In this document: positions 10,381-20,803 of the stretch, one piece after another
Layout: every line of letters begins with the position of its first letter
Position numbering within the stretch: the first letter of the stretch is position 1
Assembly: GCA_008973525.1 (NCBI GenBank)
Contig: WACJ01000326.1
Coordinates: 124,001-188,000, forward strand
Direction: 5' to 3'
Length of the DNA stretch: 64,000 nt
DNA from: Stenopsyche tienmushanensis
Lineage: Eukaryota > Arthropoda > Insecta > Trichoptera > Stenopsychidae
Notes under the pieces: model-generated
What the model saw: the letters and a program-made list of their open reading frames with translations, nothing else
Databases searched by the model: none
Told to the model about the DNA's origin: nothing
Made by a program: the position numbers and the translations under genes

Positions 10381-10979
10381 TCATTCGGGCGACGATCCAT
10401 CCCATCAGCGAATATTTACCACATCTGTAAAGCCATCATCAAAGCGCGTATTGAGTGGCGGGCAAATGTTCGTGCGTGTCGGTCCATTTAAATCTGCATC
10501 ACTGAATGGATTTTATCAACAGCCGAAAGATTATCTACATTTTTGAAATATCTGAGATGATAAATTTTGGCGAATTCAAAGCATTCAATCATTCACGATA
10601 TCGATGCACGATGACAGCAACATACGATCTGTGCGTGTTATAAAGAATACAAAACTTCTTTGGCGAAGACGACCTGTATTGGACGATGAATAAAATCCAC
10701 CAATAAAAAAAGACCAATTATATAATCAAACATCGATTCATGGTCACAACCAATAAAAAACAGCGATTTTTTGTTGCCCATGCTAGATCTTTGAATCGCG
10801 CTGTATTCCTTTCTTGCAACTTTCTTCGTGATTTTCTTCGATCGAATGTATTTATATTTAAAATATTTTAATTGTATCAAATTAATCTGTGGATATAAAA
10901 GAAGAAACCATCGATTTCTCCTATTAAAATATTTTGATATTGAATGTGTATAGGGTTATAAGCTGCGTGTGAAACATTC

Positions 10980-11330
10980 GCCCATTTTTTCTATCATTTG
11001 AAATAATATTTTATGGCATTATGTATGGAATATAACGTCGTTCAAATGTCTTCTGCGGCTTTGCTCGATGGTACGCATTCGGGAGGTCCAATTTTCGATG
11101 ACTGTCGAATAAATCTGGCTGAATTTGCTGGATGTATCGCCGCTGCTTTCTACGATCCTGTAGAGGTCGTAGAAAGCAGCGGCGATACATTTTCCCCCAA
11201 AACTCTTACAAAAAGTCCTAAATGCTCTAAAATTAAAGGGAGTGGCCGACCACAAAGTTTCCGTGCCCAACTGGTCCGAATTTCGGACCACTGGTGAAAG
11301 CTCAAATCTAACCAACGAGGCCCTAAACTG
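10980..11330 (+). mobile_element. WFQQD-family element fragment with an embedded hairpin
   Basis: Bases 11010-11130 match 18420-18530 and, inverted, 1360-1475 (shared word 'ggaatataacgtcgttcaaa'). Bases 11240-11290 match 9365-9410 ('cagttggtccgaatttcgg'-type sequence). Between them an inverted duplication creates the hairpin annotated separately. No intact frame. Confidence 0.6.
11132..11190. repeat. Perfect 24-bp inverted repeat with 11-nt loop
   Basis: Bases 11132-11155 are exactly complementary to 11190-11167, with loop 11156-11166. The arms contain 'cgctgctttctacga' and its inverse. The duplicated arm is not present in the related copy at 18.5 kb, so it arose after that copy split. Confidence 0.9.
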
Positions 11331-11339
11331 TCCGCGTCC

Positions 11340-12110
11340 TGTGAGGAACTGGGACGTTTAGTCACATTTAAACTCAATTTCTGTTTTAAATTACTAATTA
11401 TTCTTATGATCACTTCTCACCGCCACTTATAATTTAAAAAGAAGTCAAATAGAAAACATTATTCTTAGCGCGTCAATGCAAAATCGATTTTTAAATTTCA
11501 ACTAACAAAGATAAAAATGTAGGATTAAAGTCTCAGTCTTCCGAAAAGTAAATCGATAAACAACAAAAAAAATTGTTATCTCCGAATTCAAAACTGGATT
11601 TCTCAACAACAACAAAATATTGCTTGATAACGCCCTGTCTGGCTGCAATTTTACTAATCTGCAGACAAAGATGTTGATTCAATTATGTCAACTCATCAAA
11701 CTTGCTCCACATAATCCGCATTCGCATTTCAGCCGGGTCATATTACTCGAATTTAAGCCTAATTTTATCTAAAAAATGAACAAAAGATGCTTGTTTATTT
11801 CTGTTTTTTTTTTTATAAACATAAACAAAACTATGACGTACAACTCTTTACACAATGCCGATTGTCAAATTAGCACAACTATGTCGAATTTTTGATGCGC
11901 TTCGCTGCTCGAAAATGAGTAAATGAATACATTGTCCGTTTAACCTCGAATGTGACCATTTTATAGCTGGTCTGGAAAATCCTGTTTTCGACAAATCAGA
12001 ATTGTATCCGTTGAAATACATTTATCTGGCACATTTACTGTTATTCTCTATTAAAAAATACATTTGGACAACCGTTAATTTCTAATGGCTTGATATTTTC
12101 TTATTAATCA
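11340..12110. other. AT-rich intergenic DNA, nothing recognised
   Basis: No exon-like frame or transposon motif was supported. Confidence 0.45.
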
Positions 12111-12121
12111 GCTTAGTTTAC

Positions 12122-12145
12122 GAACCGGCTCGGTCGAGCCGGTTC
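12122..12145. repeat. Short perfect hairpin
   Basis: GAACCGGCTC at 12122-12131 and GAGCCGGTTC at 12136-12145 form a 10-bp perfect stem around GGTC. Similar palindromes occur in subterminal regions of some hAT elements; no element boundary is visible here. Confidence 0.6.
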
Positions 12146-12569
12146 ACAAATGTTTGGCATCAATGCTGTTAATTGATTGAAATAACTAATATTAATTACA
12201 TGTCAGACTAACAAAGAAAAACAATATAATTTTCAGCATTTGGGGCATCTGGAAAAAATATCATTAAGCTCTTCGAAAGATAAATAAAATGATAAGCTGA
12301 TGGTGTCTGTATGTGACAAAGGTTTATGATATTTAGATAAAAAATAGAAGGTTTCAACAATCGGAAAATATGCGATAGATATTGAACTTTTATTGTATGC
12401 ATACATTCCAAACGAGACTCTTTGTCTTGGCGGTCTCATAACTAAGATAACAAAAAAAATCATCAATAATAACATATCAAATATTGACACCGCGTGTATT
12501 CATTCAAACTAAAATGATTAAGTTAACATTAACGTTAACATTAGCCGCATTAACAATGTAAAATTTAGA

Positions 12570-12840
12570 TCGTCGATTTTTGTTTGGTTCCGCGTGTTTG
12601 TCGGCCATTTTGTTCAGGCGCAGTAAATTCTTCCGATGGAGAGGTCATCGCGCTCTCCCGGCAGCCCCCGTCCGCGATTCGAGAAACGCGCGGCCATCCG
12701 TTTTATGAATTTGCAGAACAATACCGCAGCGAATATCCATCGGAAGCTCGTGGAAATTTATGGTAGTGATGTGATGAGTCGACAACGTACCACGAAGTTG
12801 TTTAAGTTGTTCAGAGAAGGCCGTATTGATACTCACGACC
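12570..12840 (+). pseudogene. mariner transposase N-terminal fragment (SETMAR-type), copy 1
   Basis: From ATG 12636 the plus strand encodes the paired helix-turn-helix region: R-A-A-I-R-F-M-N-L-Q-N-N-T-A-A-N, then L-V-E-I-Y-G-S-D-V-M-S-R-Q, then L-F-R-E-G-R-I-D-T-H-D. It is cut off at 12840, exactly where a CAGAGCCGTAAC hAT-like end begins, so a later insertion or rearrangement truncated it. No catalytic domain is present. Confidence 0.75.
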
Positions 12841-12905
12841 AGAGCCGTAACTAGGCTACGATGCGCCCGTGGCAAGAATCTAAATTGCACCCCCCCCCCC
12901 CCCCC
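12840..12905. mobile_element. hAT-like terminus with poly-C tract
   Basis: CAGAGCCGTAACTAGG starts at 12840 and is followed by 'gcgcccgtggcaag', the same head as the family at 13301 and 62650 and the inverse of the end at 44032. A run of 16 C residues occupies 12890-12905. How far this copy extends to the right is not clear. Confidence 0.5.
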
Positions 12906-13300
12906 ATTTTTTCGTGATATCAAGAAGTTGTTAATTTGTGGGATTTTTTCTATTGATCTGTAAACGAATTTTTGATTTTTAATATGTGCAGAAGTAAATT
13001 AAAAAGTAAGTAGGCTTTTTAGTTAAACTTTCATATAATATATTCTTGACAATTTTTTTCCCAAAAAAGTAATTTATTTACGTAAAAATTTTAGGTATAT
13101 CCAATCAACGATAATATAGTGAAAAACCTCTCAAAAATTCAGGCAGGTCAATCAAAAAGTTTTCAAGTCCCAACTTAGGTCGTTTTTGAAAATGCAGTTT
13201 CGAGATAATTTCATTTAACCCATTGACGCATAGTTACCGTCAAATACCGTCATGCGTCCGCAGATACCTATAGTACAGATACGTTGTACCTGATCGTGAG

Positions 13301-14180
13301 CAGGGCCGTAACAAGGGCGTTGCAAAGCAGGTGCCCGCCACGGGCGCAACTGGGCTTAGGACGCAAAACACAGAATACCGACCCGGTTGAAAGTTGCGCA
13401 TGATTTTTATTTTACTCAGCCATTCTACTTAACCTTTTCGTTAGTGAGCAAATTTAAAATCGATGAAGTCGTTGATGTCATAATCGCTTTACACCGATTA
13501 CTTTCTGTCAGCTCCTAATCAGCGTAAGACAATCTTCAATTCGAGGCAGAGCCACTTGTCATGAACGCTCGTCATTTCTTTACATAACCAATGCATAAAA
13601 AATCGATTCAAGTGCTCCTCCTTTAGAAGGAAATGATAATTGTACAAAGACTCATTCAACACGCAGCGAAGAACGGCAAGCAGTTAAATAAACAAACACT
13701 CTCGATAACACACAATATTCGGTCATTTCTTTGCGTAAACAAATAACACACTTGAAATCGAAATCATTATAAGTGGATAAATTTGGGCTTAACGATCTAT
13801 ACAATCATGCGATGCATATGAAGAAGCTATCCGTCTCAGTCTCCCGAACTGCGCTAAGTTCTCTTTGTCTCTGTCCGCCTCGGAGCTTCGATGCACAAGA
13901 GTGCTCTTTCTGAATAGTGAAGGTCAAAACGGATATTTCCGTAAGTACTCACGAAAAGGTTAACAAGAACCAACACTGATTGACTCTGTCTGTTTTTATA
14001 ATATATACTAAATTGTGTAAACCCTCTTCATTATCGTTATATTCAAGTATGGCATCAGCGGTCCGAAAAGCGGACCGATTGAGCATACAAACCTTATGGT
14101 CACTCCGTCCTCTTTTAGGGCTTTTTGCGGCATTTTCGATGATCTGCGCGATCACGGTTGCAACGTAGCATCTAGACACA
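13301..14180 (+). mobile_element. hAT-like non-autonomous repeat, copy B, interrupted
   Basis: It starts with CAGGGCCGTAAC at 13301 and runs through the family's GC-rich head. It is interrupted at 13429-13963 by a TTAA-flanked element and resumes with 'caacactgattgactctgt'. It ends in the 'gcggcattttcgatgatct' region, and the right terminus is missing. Comparison with copy D, where the same site is uninterrupted, defines the insertion exactly. Confidence 0.7.
13433..13959. mobile_element. TTAA-flanked, piggyBac-like MITE nested in copy B
   Basis: Bases 13429-13432 and 13960-13963 are both TTAA. Inside them the ends CCTTTTCGT (left) and the inverse ACGAAAAGG (right) form short inverted repeats, with looser similarity further in. 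TTAA target duplication and C-rich short ends are the hallmarks of piggyBac-superfamily elements. The 527-bp body has no transposase. Related sequence ('cacaatattcggtcatttct') recurs at 15955-15985 and 58025-58050. Confidence 0.7.
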
Positions 14181-14199
14181 GCATCATAGTGGTTTTTAC

Positions 14200-15660
14200 A
14201 ATAGTAATATTAAAATCTTCTTGGATACACGCCCAATAACTCATCAAAGTTTCATCGTAAGCGGATGAACGGTATAAAAATGTATCTTACATAACTGACC
14301 ACAAATATATCTGAGATCGTTTTGAATCTCCTTTAGTACATATTTATGTTTTAGAGACCTCTTAGAGATGATCTTGATGCAATGCATCTTTGTTGTTATT
14401 GATGATGATGATCTATTGATTATTTGATCCAAATAGTAGATTACTTTGGCTTGATTTTCGATCGATAAATCTTGAATTAAATGCATCATAACCATTCAGC
14501 TAATGATCATTGAGTCTGACAGGTTGATATGATTGAGTATCAACTTTCGAATCTTCTGTATGAAACATTTTCACTTTTATAACAAACAAAAAACGCCAAT
14601 TTCACTAATTAAAATTGACATTTTTTAAAAATCATTTTATTAAAAATTCTGACTGGTAGTCGATCATAATGATGGACGCTGAAGTGTCCATCGAATATTT
14701 TCGCGCCTAAATTCAAATAAATACCAACATGATTCATACACATCATTGTTAACAATTCATAATGGACATAGAAAATAATGCAAGAATATTGAATTGAATT
14801 TATTTATAAAACAATTCACGTCCATTGAAGTCAACTGACGATATCCTATCAAGAAACGTCGTTCTTACGTCGCAAATTATCCCATTATATCTCGTCCCAT
14901 GTCGTATTTGTAGAATTGCCATAATTTACGTTCCAAGACGACAATTTTCTCAGACATTGGCGTATTTCGTACGTGTCTTTTAGTTCTTTGATCTTATGTA
15001 ACATTAATTCACGTACAAGCACGACGATTCAAACAAACGCTCCTATTTCAATTCCCATGCTATTATCATAGATTTAAATGGGTTTTATTTTCAAACGGAT
15101 ACTTCCATGACAATATTTTAATAATATATTTCAAATTTACAAACACCTATGGGGATAAAATTACCATCATATCACACAATGGATTGACTATGTCTATGAA
15201 ACATTACAAGTATATCTGGATTATCATTACAATGCTATATTAAATGTGAAAGGTCGATTGTCATCATAAATTTAAGCACGTAGATAAAAAAAAACTAAAC
15301 ATCGTGGAACTTTCTAAAGTCATTGAATTTGATATGAAAGTTTCGGGCGATCAAAATGTGTCATGTTTTCAAATGTTCGGAGTGAAATGGTTATTTAGAC
15401 AGTGCAAAAATCCATTCTGATGTACAGTCATTTCTTTAATTGTTTCATGAACACGTTGTACATGACATGGAATATAATGACAATATAATTATTTTGGGAA
15501 TAAATGTATAGGTTCATTGTCTAGCATGATTGTTCTGAGCGTCTAATTACCTACAAGATGTTTTTTTTAAACTTTTTTAAAGGATCCACCATTTCAAATA
15601 TAAATGATCAAACAATAATATAAATAATTTGCATAGGGATGAATCTAAGCTTTTTAGCGT
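14200..15660. other. AT-rich intergenic DNA, mostly unrecognised
   Basis: Bases 14245-14275 ('aaagtttcatcg', then 'cggatgaacggtat') match a repeat found twice at 63735-63890. The rest shows no supported gene or transposon motif. Confidence 0.4.
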
Positions 15661-15764
15661 TTAATAAGACCTGAGCAGGTCCTCACTTTTTCGTGTTCAA
15701 TCGCTGCTCTCTTGATTATTGGAAGATTCTCATTTTAAATTAATTGCGGTTTTGTTTTGAAATA

Positions 15765-16025
15765 TAATATAAGAACGCAAGTTGTGTGTGAGATATCCAC
15801 TCATTTTTATTAATTTGAAAGAATATTTTATGACATTAACTATTTTATGAGTGGGTTAGTTTTAAATAGATGCTATATCCACTTTTCTCTCAAGACCGCG
15901 CAGTGTGAGCCAAGCTTGTATATCAATAAATGAACCTTAACACCGTTGATAGTATACGATATTCGTTCATTTCTTCGCGTAAACATAAACAATACATATG
16001 TGTCTTCAGTTTTAGTAATACAATA
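15765..16025 (+). repeat. Dispersed repeat fragments (TTAA-element and WFQQD-element related)
   Basis: Bases 15770-15835 match the terminus at 10960-11010 and inverted 1480-1540 ('gtgagatatccactcattttt'-type sequence). Bases 15855-16005 match 57705-57830 and 58030-58050 ('tatatcaataaatgaacctt', 'acgatattcg'). These are non-coding mobile-element debris. Confidence 0.5.
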
Positions 16026-16559
16026 ATGCATTCCTTGAACCTTAAAGATACAAAAGCGTTTCAAATATAATTACTTTTGTTATCAACTTGAATTCCAAGT
16101 ATATAATTGATTTATGTGGCTTTCTATTATTTATTATGATTCAAAGAAGACCACATCTTCCGGTTAGGCAGCGAATTATATATGTAATTACTATTCAACA
16201 AAAATCGTATTATAAACCAGCTATTTTTAAACCTACGTAGTCTGTGGACTTGCCAAATTTATGTTATGCAGGAAAAGTTTATTTTTGTAATTCAAACCAT
16301 TTTTCTTCAAGGGATTATTTATTATATTAGGTTGGTGCATACATAACATCGCACCTCCATGAATTCCTTCGTCCTTGTCCGAGTTCAAATCTGTGACAGC
16401 AATCTTCACAGGAAGTCATGGTAGTTGGGGATCGATGGAATTCTTGTGATTGTCATGTCTGGGTTGACAATCACGATGTGGATAGTTGCTCGTATTGAAT
16501 GATACGTTAAGGCTGGACAGTTAATGACTTAATGGTATTTAGACTCTTAGTAAGCAGAG

Positions 16560-17640
16560 TCTATGCCCCGCGCTGCTATGATGTCTATTTCGAGTGCCCT
16601 CGGACTAGTCACACAGCGATGTGTTCTACCGCTCTTTGATCCCTCGAGAAACGCTACGCGCAAGGCTTCCAGGTGCCCACCCATTTCACTCTGCGTCCTC
16701 CAGAGGAAGCGAAGTTCCCGCAGGAAGACCGGTTTAAGACTACATGCACCTCACTGAGGTGCCATGGAGTCTGACTGAACCGCAATCTTCGGTTTGCGGA
16801 CGTCAGAGCAGCTTGTCAGACTGATGATAAACATTGGCGGTTCAAAAACCGGCAGGAAAAAGCTCCTACTGTCAGTCGTGTACTCCACAATGTTATACAC
16901 TGCACCCGTCCTGAATGGACGCGCTGAGCGTAACGGCCAATAGATGGAAGATGGCGAGCATGTAAAGAAGGGGCGCTCTACAAGTCGCAGCGGTATACCG
17001 CAACGTATCTGAGAACGCAGTGTGACCTCGCAGAGGCGACCACCAAGTGTCACCACTGTGGAGCTGTGGCGAATGATGTGGAGCACATTTTCGAATGTGA
17101 AGCAAGAAAGGAAGAGCGAGGAATTCTTTGACAGCGATGACAAATGCCAAACGGTTGTGTCAGACACGACAAGGGGTGGACAAGGATAGTTTTTAGTAGG
17201 TACACAAGTAAATCGAAATCCCACACTGCTGCTGGATATGGGCCTGGCAGTATTTATTAAAAAAGATTCTCCTTGCAAAAAATAAATAAGAAAAAAAACT
17301 ATGTGGATTGGAGGAGGTGCATTGGAGGAGGAAGGAACAGGTTATACTAAGTTCAAAATAACTACTACGCGAGATCACTGCCAACACGAATCCAACCTCA
17401 ATTGGGAGGGGGCTGCATCAGATGCCTGGCTCCAGTGGCTTCCCCTTCCCCATGGTACTCGTATTGGTTCGGTCATTTGTAGTACCTAGCTACGAAAACG
17501 AGTCGCTATAATAGCAAATGAAAACCGCTCTCTCCTGTATGTACTATAGGCTATAGAATATAGTGGTGTCACCTTTTGCACAGACTCCTGTAATCGGCAG
17601 TTCCACATTCCACTTTACGAGTACGCGGCACAGAGTAAGC
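16560..17640 (+). mobile_element. R1-like LINE, 5'-truncated copy 2
   Basis: The plus strand shows the post-RT domain: V-V-Y-S-T-M-L-Y-T-A-P-V near 16870-16910, then C-H-H-C-G-A-V-A-N-D-V-E-H-I-F-E-C near 17045-17100. A 3' untranslated part at 17350-17640 follows and matches 4250-4020 inverted. It is broken by frameshifts. Together with copy 1 it defines a family resident in this genome. Confidence 0.7.
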
Positions 17641-17870
17641 TGCTCACCCAACTTATGTTAGCTGGGTCCCCCAGTGAGCAAACCGATGAAGCTACTTTCG
17701 CGCACTTCTACATCATTACCCAGGGGTTTGTATTGAAGGACGGGTGTCCACCAGCGAAGTTGATAGCGGTGTTCTCCCGGCAGGATCCCAAGAAGCGATC
17801 CGGCAGTAAAATCAACGACGATTCACGCTTCTGACACCAGAATTTGCCACGGATTCTTCATCCATGTGGT
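17640..17870. other. GC-richer segment of unknown origin
   Basis: Composition differs from the flanks and the minus strand is fairly open (R-F-L-G-S-C-R-E-N-T-A-I-N-F). It adjoins the LINE end and is probably retrotransposon or gag-like debris; no motif proves this. Confidence 0.25.
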
Positions 17871-18279
17871 CTTTTCCAATAAATGCATAATTACGATAGT
17901 GGCCTAAAGTCTAAGTGCTGTCAAAAAAAGCGGATAGGGATTGTAAAATGCTCCTGTATCATCTAGGCACCAACTATTTGCATACAATAGTAGATTCACG
18001 GGTTTGAATGGAGAAGCTCAAAGTTAATAGTTTGATCGGTGAGTTGACGATGCTTTTGAAGATTGATAATCATGGAAAAAATAAGGGTTACAGGTTCATC
18101 AGTCGATACCCATTACGATTGCTATTGAACATTGACCAGGCCTATTAAAATGGATTAAATAACGTGGACCAGAATGCAGTAAGGGTTAAAAGTGTATCAA
18201 TGGATAGATATAAGATAAATAAAAATAATGACATTAAAGTTAAAATTTAAGCGTGAAAACATAACAACCTTGCCATCGA

Positions 18280-18655
18280 TGTACGAGTGTATGATGAGAC
18301 GCAAGACATTCGTCCTTGTCTCCGATTCACCAATCTCCGCACTCAATGTGCGACACTGCTCTTTCTGTATCACTCGAATTCGTTCGCAGCATATGCGGGG
18401 TTCCTCAACAAAGAGTTAAGTATGGAATATAACGTCGTTCAAATGTCCGCCGCGTCCTTGCTTGGCGGCGCGTATTCGGGAGGTCCGATTTTTGATGACT
18501 TTTTCGCATAAATCTGGCGGAATTAGCTGAATGGCCATAATAATTTACCATATACTAGTAAATAATTCACAATAAATTTGATAAATGTTGCTTTAACAAC
18601 ATGACCGCTATAACCTTACAAATTTCGAGCGTCCCTATTGAAAGACCCTGTATAA
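18280..18655 (+). mobile_element. WFQQD-family Tc1/mariner-like element, terminal part
   Basis: Bases 18420-18530 match 11010-11130. Bases 18575-18655 carry the terminus ending 'cctattgaaagaccctgtat', which also closes the copy at 9.7 kb. The internal transposase is absent. Confidence 0.6.
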
Positions 18656-18659
18656 AAAC

Positions 18660-20800
18660 CATCACACTATTGCATTTCAAATCCATTGTAAACATATTTT
18701 ATTTGTAATTTAAAATATAATACATCACATAGCTTGTAAACAATATAATAAACTGATAATTATCAACAAAAAAAATGAGAGTGCTGTTATCAACGGTTTA
18801 AAATTTAAAAAAATATTTTTTATAAACAATACAAATAATATAAATCATCCATTTACATTTTATTAGACTGTAAAAGTTATCTTCCTTCGAATAAATAATA
18901 ATGAAGATTTATATCTCAATCTAGATTACAACTCTATGCCGAGCGATATATCGATTTCTTTGTTTTGTTCATATGAGGTATTATTCTACGAATTATCTTT
19001 GACCTGCAATGCTTTGTCATCGTCGTTAGTTTTTGGCATTTTAGAAATTTCTGTGATATTCTTCAAATGTGTATGTGTGCAAGCCAATAATTGATTCATT
19101 TTTATATCAATTTTCCTTTCTCCGATAACGTGGTCTATAAACTAGTTATTTACTATAGCGTGTTGTCCAATATCAGACGTCGTTATTAATTCGGTGTCTT
19201 ATAGATCATTTCAAAAATATGGTATGTACACAGTTGATCTTTATTTAATTTTATGTAGCGACTAAAAAATATACGGCGGGATTAAATCATTTCTTAGCAC
19301 AAATCTATGAAATAGATATTTGGGTCATTAAATTAATAGTAACAATTATTCTATTGGTACTGCGTGAGATGAAATGGGATTGATTAAAACTGCGTGTGGT
19401 TATTTAGATATACAGTAACGGCATCAAATGCCGCTTTACGCTAGTAAATATATGATCGCAAGCAATGTGAACCAAAACAGGACGTTGCCATGGTATTTTT
19501 TAAATGTTAACAATCAAATTTCATCGCTGTAACTGCTCGTTATCATCTTAGTCTACCATTTATATGCATACGGTATAAAAATAAGGTAGTAAAGCCATTT
19601 CAAATAAGTAAATATTGTCGTATTCTATCATCGTCTATTCAAATTATGCATTTTTCATTGTTCGCGTCTCAAAACAGCAAACATGTTTTGTATTGTTTTG
19701 TTAAACGTAAATATAGTAATACAAAGAATCTTATTTATACAATTTAGGTTTGCAAATTTATCTATGCCTTTTGAGTATTTATTCTTTTACGTTGATATAA
19801 ACGCTTCAGACAAATTTATTTGCAATGATTTCTATCATCAAAATTAGATTTAAGTATTCAAAATTAAGCCTATCGTATAATATTGTCTCCGAATAAAAAT
19901 AACGCTTAAAAATACCCATCAATTTAGAGACGCCGTATAATAGAATGACGTTATATAAATTTAAGTACATATACCTTTTTATTCCATGAAACTATTATTA
20001 ACTCATGCCAAATTGTTGTTTTGATCTTTTCAAACCAATATTTTCAGCAATTTACGTTGTTAATTAGAATGCAAATCATAAAATCGTTTTATCCCGAATA
20101 CAATTCTATATTGGAAATCAAATACATGACGAAAGTATACCATATGATGCTTCTGTCGTTGAATTTTATGAGTTCATAAACGTCGGTGATAAATTCAATT
20201 AATTTTGAGTCGGTCTATGAACTCGGTATATCATCGTGAATAATCCCGAAGTCAAATATATATGAGCCGACCAATTATAATATTTAATGGCATTACAATG
20301 TATTCATAATGCATTTTATCTAGGATCATTTTTATCAAAATGTTCGATTAAAGGTAATCATATATATTGAGTATTTACGACAATATGATAATCGTCGAAT
20401 AGATTGTTGTAAGCGTTTTTGTAAATGTTGCCAATTAAAGAGAATAGAATCGCTTTATAAACGCATTATATTAACATACCGATCACTTTATAAAGATATT
20501 ATATCGAGGCATTGTAATCATATTGAAAAGTAGAAAATATTAATACGTTAATTGATAAAGACGAGTGTCGTACACGATAATATAAGTTGACCACCCTGTC
20601 CTACATATCGTTGCAGTATTATGTAAAAGTGTGCCAATAGAGTAAACAAGATATATTCATATAAAATATAACATTTGTCCGTTTAAACGTTAAATAGGAT
20701 TATAATAGAAAATATATCCGCACTTTAAACTGTCGTTATAATTATGAATTTATGCCATTCGGTACGAATTTATATTTAATTGCCTGAGAGATTCAAGGCG
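18660..20800. other. Long AT-rich upstream region of the Oatp gene
   Basis: Over 2 kb with no exon-like frame and no transposon motif that I can support. It is the natural place for regulatory sequence of the downstream transporter gene, but I cannot point to a specific site. Confidence 0.4.
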
Positions 20801-20803
20801 AAG

